DNA of 64,000 nucleotides from Alphaproteobacteria bacterium (GCA_028279245.1 JANQOE010000039.1:1-64000); one strand, 5' to 3'; numbered from the stretch's first letter, positions 44,259 through 53,019 are shown. Notes: generated from the sequence alone by a model not told the origin. Program-made: numbers and translations.

Positions 44259-45968
44259 CTATCTCCCGGCGAGGAAATCGGCCCCCAACCGGATCAGACC
44301 GGTTCGAGCGTCGTTCAGGTCCGGGATATTGTCCACCAGCAAACGGGCCTTGCCGTGATGCACACTGGTGATGAAAACGCCAAGCCGTCTCGCATCCCGC
44401 TGGCGCGCCCGCTCCAGAGCATCGAAGTTGATACCGACGATGCTGATTTGCGACGTCGCAAGATCGCAATTGGACAACCGCGGCTCCGAGACCTGGAGCA
44501 TGCGAAGTCGCGAGAACGGCGAGAGTTGATCGATGGAGGTATCGGAGCTTGGCACGTGCGCCGGGCGATTGCGCACACAGAAAATCAACCGGCTCCGGGC
44601 TTCCTCGGTCAGCGTCGTACACAGCTCCCGATACTTGGCCTGCCATCGCTTGGCGGCAATCGTGGAGAATTCGACTGGCACAACCAGGAGCTGAGCCTCA
44701 TCCTCAATGTCGAACAGCAATTCACTGGCCAGCCCCAGGGTCAGGAAGTCGATCTCCGCCCGTATGCTTTCGGAATCGCCCCTGGCCATCGTCAGCCGGC
44801 GGATCTTCTTGCGGATTGTTGGTTCGAAGTCGGCCAAACAAAAGGGCGCAATCTGGCCGGCCTTGGTCGACGCCTGCCGAACCACCATCCTGCCATTCTC
44901 GCTAAGGTCCGCCAGCACTTCCATCGCCTGCGCATGTGCGCGCTCGGCGACCCGTTTCAGACGCGACGTCACGAGGTCGACGATGCTGCCGTCGTCGGTC
45001 ACTTCCTCAGCCTTCACCTCAACCGTGTTGACCTCGGCGGAGATATCGCAAAACGCCAGATCCTCGGTCGACAGGTCGCCGTCTTGGCTACCTTCCTGCC
45101 CAAAGAAATGATCCCAAATCTCGTCCCGGATGGATCGGGCCTTGAACGCCGCTTGCTCGGGGTCTAGGCGCGGGAAACAGACGATGAACTCACCCTGTGA
45201 ATTGCGCCGCACCGCGTCTTCGGGCGTGACATTCGCGGCGATAATCCGCTCCGCTGCGTCGAGCACCCGCTCCGCCCGGCTTTCCCATTTGTCGCCGAGA
45301 CTGTCCTTAATCCGCTCGATGTCAATGACCTGAAACCGGCCCGCGGTCAGCTTGCCCTTGTTGAGCGAGATTGCTGCTTTGACACCGTCGGCAAACGACG
45401 GCCGGTCCGAAGCCGCCGGCTTGGCCGGCGCCGCCTCAGCACGCGGCACGGCGGCAGGTTTCGCAGGCGGCTGGGCAGGTTGGCTTTCCTCTGCCGCGGG
45501 CTTCGCAGGCCCCTGAGAAGCCTGGCTTTCCTCGGCCTCGGGAGAGAGCGCCTTGTACAGGCGAACCATCTCCGCGTCTTTCTTCGTCTCGATCTTCTCG
45601 ACCTGGCGTAGCCGGGTCTGCACCTTCATCAGGAGCAGGTCGAAGTCGATCGGCTTCGTGATGTAGTCGTCGGCCCCCAGGTTCAGGCCGGCCATCACGT
45701 CCTGCTTGTCGGCAAGCGCCGACAGGTAGACGAACGGAATGTCGCGGCAGGTCGGGTGTTTGTCGCGGAGTTCCTGGAGTAGCTCATGCCCGTTCATTTT
45801 GGGCATGGTGATATCGCTGAGAACCAGGTCGGGACGTTGCTCGAGAATGGCGGTCAGACCTTCCTCACCGTTCCGGGCGGTCCGGATAACGTACCCCGCG
45901 TCCTCAAGCTCCTCGGCGATCACCTCGCGAAGATCTTCCTCGTCCTCGACGACCAGGATCTCTGCCAT
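44259..45968 (-). CDS. response regulator with degenerate GGDEF-like output region
   Basis: A 569-residue regulator. The REC domain (1-125) has the acidic pair EDE, phospho-acceptor Asp52 in LSDITMPKMNG and Lys105 in ITKPIDF, all intact. A Pro/Ala-rich linker (145-190) follows. Residues about 210-330 resemble a GGDEF domain (LDAAERIIAANVTPEDAVRR, then NSQGEFIVCFP where GGDEF would be), but the signature is lost, so cyclase activity is not expected. The last 240 residues form an unassigned region, possibly a decayed EAL-like domain (GMVVRQ equivalents not convincing). First gene of the two-component pair. Confidence 0.85.
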   Translation of the reverse strand: MAEILVVEDEEDLREVIAEELEDAGYVIRTARNGEEGLTAILEQRPDLVLSDITMPKMNGHELLQELRDKHPTCRDIPFVYLSALADKQDVMAGLNLGADDYITKPIDFDLLLMKVQTRLRQVEKIETKKDAEMVRLYKALSPEAEESQASQGPAKPAAEESQPAQPPAKPAAVPRAEAAPAKPAASDRPSFADGVKAAISLNKGKLTAGRFQVIDIERIKDSLGDKWESRAERVLDAAERIIAANVTPEDAVRRNSQGEFIVCFPRLDPEQAAFKARSIRDEIWDHFFGQEGSQDGDLSTEDLAFCDISAEVNTVEVKAEEVTDDGSIVDLVTSRLKRVAERAHAQAMEVLADLSENGRMVVRQASTKAGQIAPFCLADFEPTIRKKIRRLTMARGDSESIRAEIDFLTLGLASELLFDIEDEAQLLVVPVEFSTIAAKRWQAKYRELCTTLTEEARSRLIFCVRNRPAHVPSSDTSIDQLSPFSRLRMLQVSEPRLSNCDLATSQISIVGINFDALERARQRDARRLGVFITSVHHGKARLLVDNIPDLNDARTGLIRLGADFLAGR

Positions 45969-46109
45969 CAGCCCACCTCACCGCAAAGAAATCGCCACGG
46001 GAAACAATCTAAATGGACTAGGTGATTATAGTTAAAATTGGCATAATCCTCTGAGGTTATTCACCCTCCGCAGGTTGAGAGCCGCGCCACGGTTGGCTAG
46101 TTAGGCGCC

Positions 46110-46565
46110 ATGTCATTCCTCCGCTACAGAGACGGCTACGCCGTGTCGGACGACCCGGCCCGCCTCGACTTCGACGTGATCCACGGGTTCCTGAAGACTG
46201 CCTACTGGTGTGTCGGGATCCCCCGGGAAGTGGTCGAGCGAGCCTCCGCCAACTCCTTGGCCTTCGGCCTATACGCGCCGTCCGGCAGCCAGGCCGGCTA
46301 CGGCCGCAGCATCACCGACCGGGCCACCTACGCCTACTTCTCCGATGTCTTCGTGCTGGAGGCCGTGCGCGGCCGCGGACTGGGTCAGTTTCTGGTGGGT
46401 ACCATGATGGACCACCCGGACCACCAGGGCCTCAAGCACCTGGCCCTGGTGACCGACGATGCCCACGGGCTCTATGCGAGACACGGCTTCAAGCCAATTG
46501 CCGACCCGCGGAAACACATGAACCGGCTCGACTTGGGTATCTACCAAACCCGGCCGGCCGACTAA
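46110..46565 (+). CDS. GNAT-family N-acetyltransferase
   Basis: A 151-residue acetyltransferase. Acetyl-CoA binding motif VRGRGLGQFLVGTMM follows the strand YAYFSDVFVL; the C-terminal LYARHGFKPI is typical. The N-terminal FLKTAYWCVGIP segment marks the broad subgroup related to small-molecule acetyltransferases. Acceptor unknown. The stop overlaps the stop of the convergent lipoprotein gene. Confidence 0.88.
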   Translation: MSFLRYRDGYAVSDDPARLDFDVIHGFLKTAYWCVGIPREVVERASANSLAFGLYAPSGSQAGYGRSITDRATYAYFSDVFVLEAVRGRGLGQFLVGTMMDHPDHQGLKHLALVTDDAHGLYARHGFKPIADPRKHMNRLDLGIYQTRPAD

Positions 46566-47080
46566 TCCGCGCGGTCGAACCGGCCCTGTAGATACGTTGG
46601 ATCCTTGAAGACTTTGCAATCCTGACCGCCGCCGCTTTCGCGCCGGCAAACCTGCCGCACCACAAAGTCTCGCTCGACCCGCAAGACCGGCCGACCCGGC
46701 TGCTCGAAAATGATCTCCGCCGTCGTTCCAGTGATCCGGTCACCGCAGGCGCCCGCATCAAGTTCGAAAATCCCGAACTTGATTTGGCCTTCCTGGCCGA
46801 AGCGGGTTTGCACCAGGTCGCCAATTGCCGATTGGCAACCTGCCCCAATCAAGTCGACCATTACACCATCGGCATCTCGTACGGAAAGTGCCGCGCGTCC
46901 GCCTTCGAGGCTGAAACTGAGCACGGCCTGCTGGCCTTCAAACTGGCCGGTATAGGTCCCGACGTAGGGCGCAAACCCGGCCCGATCGGACCGTAGAATC
47001 ACGCCGTTCTCGGGGCGTACGGTGGTGTCGCACGCCGCGAGCCCGACGGCCAAACAGAGTCCAATCCAGCCTAATCTCAT
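46562..47080 (-). CDS. putative lipoprotein of unknown function
   Basis: A 172-residue protein with a short signal and lipobox (GLAAC, Cys17). The mature part looks like a small beta-barrel or lipocalin-like domain (GTYTGQFEGQQAVLSFSLEGG, and TAEIIFEQPGRPVLRVER), with four further cysteines that could form disulfides. No family recognised. It begins 3 bp after the SAM-hydrolase-like gene, so the two are co-expressed. Confidence 0.7.
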   Translation of the reverse strand: MRLGWIGLCLAVGLAACDTTVRPENGVILRSDRAGFAPYVGTYTGQFEGQQAVLSFSLEGGRAALSVRDADGVMVDLIGAGCQSAIGDLVQTRFGQEGQIKFGIFELDAGACGDRITGTTAEIIFEQPGRPVLRVERDFVVRQVCRRESGGGQDCKVFKDPTYLQGRFDRAD

Positions 47081-47083
47081 TCG

Positions 47084-47995
47084 TTACTTCGTGACCTCGA
47101 CTCGCCAATCCGGGCCGGCCCGGACTCCATGGGTACCGGCGAAATCATCGAAATTGAGCGCGAAGGACAGGTTGTCAACACTGTTGAAGTAGATCAGCGG
47201 GTCGCCCTCCGGCACATCACCGAATGTACTGACAAACGGGATCCGGTCCTCATGCACCAGCGTGCCGGCCTCGAAGATCTTCACATCAAGCGAATCGCCG
47301 AGGGACACGCCGAGCTTCTCGAACGTCGCCCGGTCAATATTCGTCCAGACGTTGCCGAACTGCACGTCAAGGATCGGAATGTTACCGGCGACCCCGTTGT
47401 CGATGGGCGCGGGTTTCTGGAAGTCGATGAGTTGCGGTCCGCCGCTAAGCTCGGGGCCGACCTCTTCGAAGGTGATCGTGCCGGCCGCCAGTCGGGCCGC
47501 AGTGAAGGAATAGATATCCCGGCCATGGAAGGTGTTCGAGTTCTCCGAACCCGGCAGGCGGTTGGTCGCCTCATCGATTTCGCGCAGCCCGGCGACGCCC
47601 AGGGACTCAGAAACGAGGGTCAGCGTCCCATTGTCCGGCGTGACGATGTAGTGACCTGACTCTGTCTTCAACACGACCGACTTGCGATCCGTTCCGACCC
47701 CGGGGTCGACCACGGAAACAAACACCGTACCGGCCGGCCAATAGGAGACCGTCGTGTTCAGGCGGTACGCGCCCTCCCAAATGTTGAACGCCGGGATCTC
47801 GTGAGTCAGGTCCTCAAGCCGCAGGGTCGGGTCAACACCGATCGCCACACCCTTCATGGCCGAAACGGCGCCATCCTTCAGACCGAAGTCCGACTGATAG
47901 ACGACGATGCCCCTGACATCTTGCGCGAAGGCACCTGCCGCCAATCCCATGCCGAACAACAGTGTCACGGCAAGCGTGCGTAGCTTCGAAGTCAT
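47084..47995 (-). CDS. exported SAM hydroxide adenosyltransferase (DUF62) family protein
   Basis: A 303-residue protein, start at ATG 47995 after GGGAGAGG. The DUF62/SAM-dependent halogenase fold is clear: YQSDFGLKDGAVSAMKGV, IPAFNIWEGAYRL, VFVSVVDPGVGTDRK, TPDNGTLTLV and SNTFHGRDIYSFTAARLAAG. Family members hydrolyse S-adenosylmethionine to adenosine and methionine; the fluorinase and chlorinase are specialised members. Here residues 1-25 (LRTLAVTLLFGMGLAAGAFAQ with Ala-X-Ala ending) form a good signal peptide, so this protein should act outside the cytoplasm, where SAM is scarce. It is followed by a lipoprotein gene. Confidence 0.88.
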   Translation of the reverse strand: MTSKLRTLAVTLLFGMGLAAGAFAQDVRGIVVYQSDFGLKDGAVSAMKGVAIGVDPTLRLEDLTHEIPAFNIWEGAYRLNTTVSYWPAGTVFVSVVDPGVGTDRKSVVLKTESGHYIVTPDNGTLTLVSESLGVAGLREIDEATNRLPGSENSNTFHGRDIYSFTAARLAAGTITFEEVGPELSGGPQLIDFQKPAPIDNGVAGNIPILDVQFGNVWTNIDRATFEKLGVSLGDSLDVKIFEAGTLVHEDRIPFVSTFGDVPEGDPLIYFNSVDNLSFALNFDDFAGTHGVRAGPDWRVEVTK

Positions 47996-48062
47996 CGGCC
48001 TCTCCCGGAGAAACTGTGTTGCCTGACGCGAGGCTAGCACCGGCAAACCCGGCGGCCAACGA

Positions 48063-48653
48063 TCAAGCGCCGACCTTATCGAGTACAAACGCCACCCGTT
48101 TCTCGACCGACGTGCGCGGCACCTCGACGAGCGTGTATCCGGCTTCTGCGTAGGCTTCGGCATTCACTTCGTAGTCACGCACCGCGTCATCCCAAGACTG
48201 CGGCCGCTCCGGATCGTTCTCGAAGATCTCCTGCCATGGCGGGGTGACGAACACGGTCGGCGCGTAACGAAACAGGCGAGCTGCCTCAACGTAGGCGTCC
48301 GGCACAGGTACCCCGAGGAACCGGGAGTAACCAATGCATTCGCAGATGCCCCGGTCGAAGAACACCGGCCGCTCGCGTTCCTCGACGCCTTGGAACGCGG
48401 CGACGGACCGCTCGAACAGCAACGCGCGGAAGCCCAAGGGATTGTCCCAAGGCGTCACGCCGCCCTCGATGGCGAGCTGCTCCTGCACGATCTGCCGGCC
48501 GACTTCCCGCACGCAGGGATAGCCTTCGCGGCCCAGCGCCTCGACAAGGGTCGACTTCCCCGTCCCGGATCCCCCGGTCAGGACAAAGAAGTTATCCCGC
48601 CGAACGATCGAGGAGTCGGGCAATGGCGGGTAGTGCTTTGTGTCGAAATCCAA
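48063..48653 (-). CDS. AAA-family ATPase / NTP kinase-like protein
   Basis: A 196-residue P-loop protein. Walker A GGSGTGKSTLVEAL (27-40), then REVGRQIVQEQLA and PVFFDRGICE (Walker B-like). The pattern matches the AAA_28 group of small NTPases, several of which are linked to NAD or nucleotide metabolism or act with toxin-like proteins; function here is unknown. Upstream of the SAM-hydrolase-like gene on the same strand, with 67 bp between. Confidence 0.82.
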   Translation of the reverse strand: MDFDTKHYPPLPDSSIVRRDNFFVLTGGSGTGKSTLVEALGREGYPCVREVGRQIVQEQLAIEGGVTPWDNPLGFRALLFERSVAAFQGVEERERPVFFDRGICECIGYSRFLGVPVPDAYVEAARLFRYAPTVFVTPPWQEIFENDPERPQSWDDAVRDYEVNAEAYAEAGYTLVEVPRTSVEKRVAFVLDKVGA

Positions 48654-48695
48654 GGGTCACCGGAAAACAATCAGCCGGGCCGCTTGGCGTGAACG

Positions 48696-49391
48696 CTAAA
48701 CGACCTCGGCGTACGGTAGATCGATGTAGCCGAGTTGGCGATGGTATGTGGCCGCGTCGTCAGGCCGTGGCGCCCGCCCGTTTCTGGCACGAAATAGCCC
48801 GTGCAACAACAGCAGCCATAGATGATAGCCAGTGAACGGAACCATCAGGAACGCTACCGCCGCTGCGGCCAGAACACTCCAACTCGCCAGCACTAAGAGC
48901 CCGACATAGGAGACGGTCAAGGACAGCGCCACCAGCCACAAGACCCGTGGCAGCACCAGATAGGGGCTCGTGACCGACGCCATCTCCAGCCGCTGCCAAA
49001 GATGCGGATCGGTCATCGGCTGCGCCGACTCAAAGCTCTGAAAAAACCAGGTCTGTACGAGATGGCGCACATGCAAGATCGCGCCGAAGCTAAGCGCGAC
49101 CGACGCGGTCAAAGCCAGCTCCGCCGGCAGATAGAACCACAGCATCAGCAGCGCCAGCGCGAACATGCCGATATGGGCCCAGCGCTCCAAACCGTGCCGC
49201 CGTTGGTTGAGGCTCGCCGCATACTTCACGGCATCGCCTTGATCGATCCAATAGGTCTGGCTGAACAAGCCTAGGATCGCCAGCGGCCGCACCACGGCCG
49301 AGCCATCGGACAGCAGGCCATAACCGACAAATCGGTCGATATGTTCCGAATGATCCCAGGTGGTCGCGCCGACCGGACTGACGTACGCCAC
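48696..49391 (-). CDS. multi-spanning membrane protein of unknown function
   Basis: A 231-residue protein starting at GTG 49391 with GGAG about 8 bases upstream. At least four hydrophobic segments are visible (IGMFALALLMLWFYL, LALTASVALSFGAIL, VLWLVALSLTVSYVGLLVLA, AAAVAFLMVPFTGYHLWLLL). No recognised domain. Conserved-looking polar residues are few, so an enzymatic role is not apparent. It is downstream of the AsnC regulator on the same strand. Confidence 0.68.
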   Translation of the reverse strand: MAYVSPVGATTWDHSEHIDRFVGYGLLSDGSAVVRPLAILGLFSQTYWIDQGDAVKYAASLNQRRHGLERWAHIGMFALALLMLWFYLPAELALTASVALSFGAILHVRHLVQTWFFQSFESAQPMTDPHLWQRLEMASVTSPYLVLPRVLWLVALSLTVSYVGLLVLASWSVLAAAAVAFLMVPFTGYHLWLLLLHGLFRARNGRAPRPDDAATYHRQLGYIDLPYAEVV

Positions 49392-49466
49392 GCAGCCGTC
49401 TCCACAATCGATTAGCTGGAAAACCGTAGGCCCGACATGGCTAACGAAAGGTTTACGAATCCGGTC

Positions 49467-49952
49467 TCAGACCTTGGGGATGGCGTTGACCGGGATCGTC
49501 GGCGACGCCTTGATCACCTCGATCGCAAAGCTGGTGCGGACGTCCTTCACGCTGGGTAACCGCAACAGCTTGCGCCGCACGAACTCGCCGTACGCGTCCA
49601 GGTCCGGCACGAAGATGCGCAGCAGGAAGTCCATCTCCCCGGTCATGACATGGCAGGCGACGACCTCGTCCAGCGCCGCCACCGCCTCGCGGAACGCCGT
49701 GGCGTCGGCATCCGTGTGGCGCTCGATGTTCACCTGAGCAAAGGCCTCGACCCCCAGGCCCACGACCTTGGGGTCGATCACCGCGGCATAGCCCTTGATC
49801 ACCCCGTCCTGCTCCAACCGCTTGACCCGGCGCAGACAGGGCGACGGCGACATCCCGACCCGCTCCGCCAATTCGACGTTGGAGATCCGCCCCTCCTGCT
49901 GCAGCACCCGGAGGATCCGCAGGTCAGCCGCTGACAGATTTCGATCACTCAT
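49467..49952 (-). CDS. Lrp/AsnC-family transcriptional regulator
   Basis: A 161-residue Lrp-type regulator: winged HTH at 1-60 (LRILRVLQQEGRISNVELAERVGMSPSPCLRRVKRLEQDGVI) and the RAM effector domain from about residue 70 (VNIERHTDADATAF, DFLLRIFVPDLDAY). It is divergent from phhA with 153 bp between starts, and a palindrome lies between. Control of phenylalanine hydroxylase by an aromatic amino acid through an AsnC-type protein is the straightforward inference. Confidence 0.93.
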   Translation of the reverse strand: MSDRNLSAADLRILRVLQQEGRISNVELAERVGMSPSPCLRRVKRLEQDGVIKGYAAVIDPKVVGLGVEAFAQVNIERHTDADATAFREAVAALDEVVACHVMTGEMDFLLRIFVPDLDAYGEFVRRKLLRLPSVKDVRTSFAIEVIKASPTIPVNAIPKV

Positions 49953-49983
49953 CCCACCTCACGGTCATAAATCACCCACCGTT

Positions 49984-50010
49984 CCGGCATATCTGCATGA
50001 ATATGACCGG
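49984..50010. promoter_or_regulatory. candidate AsnC-type operator between the regulator and phhA
   Basis: CCGG-CATAT (49984-49992) and ATATG-A-CCGG (50001-50010) form an interrupted palindrome around CTGCATGA. Its position in the divergent control region suits an Lrp-family operator acting on both promoters. Confidence 0.45.
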
Positions 50011-50105
50011 TATCAAGCAATTGGCGGCCAACTTCGCAACGATTTCCTTAACCAAGGAGCCTATATTGGATGGTAGAGGGAGCGTCTGGACGAACGGAGG
50101 TGCCT

Positions 50106-50963
50106 ATGGCCACCGCACACCAGCGACCTGACCAATCCGACCCCGTCATCGACCAGGGCTGGGAACACTATACCCGGGCTGAACACGGGGTTTGGCGGAC
50201 CCTATTCGAACGCCAGGCCAAACTCCTGCCCGGCCGGGCCTGCCGAGAATACATGGACGGTCTGGCACGCCTCGACGTCGCAGCCGACGGCATCCCCGAT
50301 TTCCGCCGCCTCTCCGACGTGCTAACCAAGGCCACCGGCTGGGAGGTTGTCGCCGTCCCCGGCCTCATCCCGGACCGCGCGTTCTATCAACTGCTGTCCG
50401 AGCGCAAATTCCCCGCCGGCAACTTCATCCGCCGCGCCGACCAGCTCGATTATCTGGAGGAGCCGGACGTGTTTCACGACGTGTTCGGCCATGTTCCGCT
50501 CCTGATGGACCCCGTGTTCGCCGACTACGTCCAGGCCTACGGCGCCGGCGGTCTGCGCCGCGAGCGCGAAGGCCGCGTGCACTTCATGGCCCGGCTCTAT
50601 TGGTACACGGTCGAATTTGGCCTGCTGAACACGCCTGAGGGCCTGCGCATCTGCGGCGCCGGCATCGTGTCTTCCAAGACCGAAAGTGTCTTCAGCCTGG
50701 AAAGCCCCTCACCCAACCGCATCGGCTTCGACCTAGCCCGAGTGATGCAGACCCACTACCGCATAGACGACTTCCAGGAGACCTACTTCGTCGTCGACAG
50801 CTTCGACCAGCTCTTTGATCTGGCCACCACCGACTTCACCCCGATCCTCCAAGACCTCGAACGCCGCTCCACCCTGGAGCCTGGGACGGTGCTACCAACC
50901 GACCGGGTCTTCCACCGCGGCAGCGGTGCGTACCACGCGGAAAAAAAACGCTCCGCCGCCTAG
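50106..50963 (+). CDS. phhA: phenylalanine 4-monooxygenase
   Basis: A 285-residue monomeric bacterial phenylalanine hydroxylase converting Phe to Tyr with tetrahydropterin and iron. The iron triad is present: His124 and His129 in FHDVFGHVP and Glu170 in YWYTVEFGL; GAGIVSSKTE and the pterin-binding PGLIPDRAFY region are also typical. The ATG at 50106 follows GGAGG; an upstream frame from 50070 is not used. No pterin dehydratase (phhB) gene is adjacent. The product tyrosine could be degraded through homogentisate, for which a fumarylacetoacetase gene is present at 15.8 kb. Confidence 0.95.
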   Translation: MATAHQRPDQSDPVIDQGWEHYTRAEHGVWRTLFERQAKLLPGRACREYMDGLARLDVAADGIPDFRRLSDVLTKATGWEVVAVPGLIPDRAFYQLLSERKFPAGNFIRRADQLDYLEEPDVFHDVFGHVPLLMDPVFADYVQAYGAGGLRREREGRVHFMARLYWYTVEFGLLNTPEGLRICGAGIVSSKTESVFSLESPSPNRIGFDLARVMQTHYRIDDFQETYFVVDSFDQLFDLATTDFTPILQDLERRSTLEPGTVLPTDRVFHRGSGAYHAEKKRSAA

Positions 50964-50992
50964 TCGTTGCGCCACCTCGAGGTTAACGGAAT

Positions 50993-51020
50993 CACCTGTA
51001 TTATCAGGTCGATACAGGTG
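50993..51020. promoter_or_regulatory. triple half-site / inverted repeat between phhA and aroA
   Basis: CACCTGTAT (50993-51001) pairs with ATACAGGTG (51012-51020), a 9-bp dyad with a 10-base spacer that itself contains a further CAGGT (51005-51009), exactly one helical turn from the last half-site. It may be an operator for the downstream aroA transcript or, as RNA, a hairpin ending the phhA message. Confidence 0.45.
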
Positions 51021-51252
51021 AGCTCTCTTTCCTCATCCAATCTGTTTGCCTGCACATATAGCTTCATACCAAGACAATATGGCGTGCCTGTAGCAAACAA
51101 TCTCTCTGCGCCCCACCTCCGCAGCAGACCTCTGGACCGGCCAGCCACCCACCCCACTATTCAGCAGCCGTAGCCTCGCACCCTAGCCCGATCCGCAGGT
51201 TGACTCACTCCCGGATCAGCGGCCAATTGGTCGCGCGATGGAGCACCGATCG

Positions 51253-52494
51253 ATGTCGACCATTACCCTTGTCCCACCGGGACGGCCGCTGACCGGCAAG
51301 GTCACCCTGCCCGGCAGTAAGTCCCTGACCAACCGGGCGCTTCTCATTGCTGCCCTGGCCAAGGGCAACACCCGGCTGACCGGCGCGCTGAAGAGCGATG
51401 ATACAAGGCATATGAGCCACGCCTTGCAAGCGATGGGGGTGGCGGTGGCGGAACCCGACGCGACCTCCTTCGCCCTGGTCAGCGGTGGCCGTCTGGCGCC
51501 GCCGGTGGAACCGCTGTTCCTCGGCAACTCCGGCACCGCCACCCGGTTTCTGACGGCTGTCGCCACTCTAGTTGACGGCCCGGTCACCATCGATGGCGAT
51601 GAGTACATGCGGCGGCGGCCGATTGGTCCGCTGATTGACGCCCTGAAGCGAGCCGGTGTCGAGATCTCCGCCCCGACTGGCTGCCCACCCGTACACATCC
51701 AGGGTATCGGGTCTTGGCCGCAACGCCGGCTGACCGTCGATGCCGGTCTGTCGAGCCAGTACCTGTCAGCGCTGCTGATGGCCGCCGCGTGCCAGCCGGC
51801 CCGCACCGAGATCGTTCTGGCCGACCAAGCCATCGGTGCCCATGGCTACATTGCCCTGACCATCGACATCATGCGGGCGTTTGGCGCCGAGATCACCGCC
51901 GACACTGGCGTCTATGAGGTCGAACCAACCGGCTACGCGGCCCGCGACTATGCGATTGAACCGGACGCCTCGGCAGCGACCTATCTGTGGGCCGCCGAGA
52001 AGCTGACAGGCGGCCAACTCGACCTCGGCTTTCAGGCCGCCGACACCGCCCAGCCCGACGGCGCCAGTTGGCAGGTCATGCAACAGTTCCCGGACCTGCC
52101 GGCGGATATTGACGGCAGCCAGATGCAGGACTCCGTCCCGACCCTCGCCGTGTTGGCCGCATTCGCAGAACACCCCGTGCGGTTCACCGGCATCGAGAAT
52201 ATCAGGGTGAAGGAATGCGACCGCACGGCCGCCTTGTCCGCCGGGCTCAACGCCATCAGCCCAGGCCTGGCCCGCGAGGAAGGCGACGACCTGATTGTCA
52301 GCGGCAATGCCGAGCAGGCGGAACGCGCCGCCAACACGGTGATCGACACCCATGACGACCACCGGATCGCCATGGCCTTTGCCGTGGCCGGCCTGAAGCT
52401 GCCGGACGTCGCCATCGCCAACCCGGATTGTGTGGCAAAGACATTCCCCGGCTACTGGGATGCCCTGCGCGGGCTCGGCGTGGAGGCTGGTTAG
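51253..52494 (+). CDS. aroA: 3-phosphoshikimate 1-carboxyvinyltransferase (EPSP synthase)
   Basis: A 413-residue shikimate-pathway enzyme. The PEP/S3P-binding motifs are intact: LPGSKSLTNRALLIAALA (near residue 20), LFLGNSGTATRFLTA, SSQYLSALLMAA, RVKECDRTAALS and HDDHRIAMAFAVAG near the end. GGAG lies 9 bases before ATG 51253, favouring it over ATG 51238. It is slightly shorter than enterobacterial AroA (427). It is separated from other aromatic biosynthesis genes and sits beside phhA; a GNAT gene follows directly. Confidence 0.95.
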   Translation: MSTITLVPPGRPLTGKVTLPGSKSLTNRALLIAALAKGNTRLTGALKSDDTRHMSHALQAMGVAVAEPDATSFALVSGGRLAPPVEPLFLGNSGTATRFLTAVATLVDGPVTIDGDEYMRRRPIGPLIDALKRAGVEISAPTGCPPVHIQGIGSWPQRRLTVDAGLSSQYLSALLMAAACQPARTEIVLADQAIGAHGYIALTIDIMRAFGAEITADTGVYEVEPTGYAARDYAIEPDASAATYLWAAEKLTGGQLDLGFQAADTAQPDGASWQVMQQFPDLPADIDGSQMQDSVPTLAVLAAFAEHPVRFTGIENIRVKECDRTAALSAGLNAISPGLAREEGDDLIVSGNAEQAERAANTVIDTHDDHRIAMAFAVAGLKLPDVAIANPDCVAKTFPGYWDALRGLGVEAG

Positions 52495-53013
52495 TTGGAG
52501 GTCGGCACGACCGAGCGGCTGCGGCTGCGAAGCTGGTCGTTCGACGACATCCCGCGCTTCCGCAGCCTGGCCACCAATGAAGATGTGATCCGCTTCATCG
52601 GCCCCGGCACCGCCTGGTCAGACGACCGTTGCGCCTATTGGATTGGCACGCAGGTCGGCTACCAACACGGTCACGGCTTTTCAATGTGGGCGCTGCGCGA
52701 GAAGGACGACGAAGAAGTCATCGGCTGCGTCGGACTGCAGCCGATTCCGGAGCATGTCGGCCTCGACGAGGTCGAAATCGGCTGGTGGATCGCGCCGGAG
52801 CATTGGGGCAAAGGCCTCGCCACCGAAGCGGCGCAGTTCGCTCACGACTTTGCATTCGAGCGGACCGATCTCCAGCGCTTCGTGGCCCGGGCCTATGCCG
52901 CCAACACGGCGTCGATCCGGATCATGGAAAAGCTCGGCATGACGTTCGAGCGGCCCTTCGGCGACGGACCGAAGGGTGACGTCGTCCTATACGCAAAAGC
53001 GCGCGCCCGGTAG
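52495..53013 (+). CDS. GNAT-family N-acetyltransferase (RimJ/RimL type)
   Basis: A 172-residue acetyltransferase of the RimJ/RimL subgroup: TERLRLRSWSFDDIPRFRSL at the start, EIGWWIAPEHWGKGLATEAA (acetyl-CoA loop) and YAANTASIRIMEKLGMTFER. A TTG immediately after the aroA stop is taken as start, with GGAGG 8 bases upstream, so translation is coupled to aroA. The acceptor is probably a protein N-terminus or a small amine. Confidence 0.85.
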   Translation: MEVGTTERLRLRSWSFDDIPRFRSLATNEDVIRFIGPGTAWSDDRCAYWIGTQVGYQHGHGFSMWALREKDDEEVIGCVGLQPIPEHVGLDEVEIGWWIAPEHWGKGLATEAAQFAHDFAFERTDLQRFVARAYAANTASIRIMEKLGMTFERPFGDGPKGDVVLYAKARAR

Positions 53014-53019
53014 CAGCGC

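Noticed and set aside
44245-44646. N-terminal 133 codons of the long frame containing the histidine kinase
   Set aside because: They overlap the response-regulator gene in another frame and have no similarity to a sensor domain; a GTG at 44244 behind GGGGAG is the natural start.
50994-51019. lux-box-like ACCTGTA...TACAGGT
   Set aside because: A lux box spans 20 bp; this dyad spans 26 bp, and no LuxI/LuxR genes are in the window.
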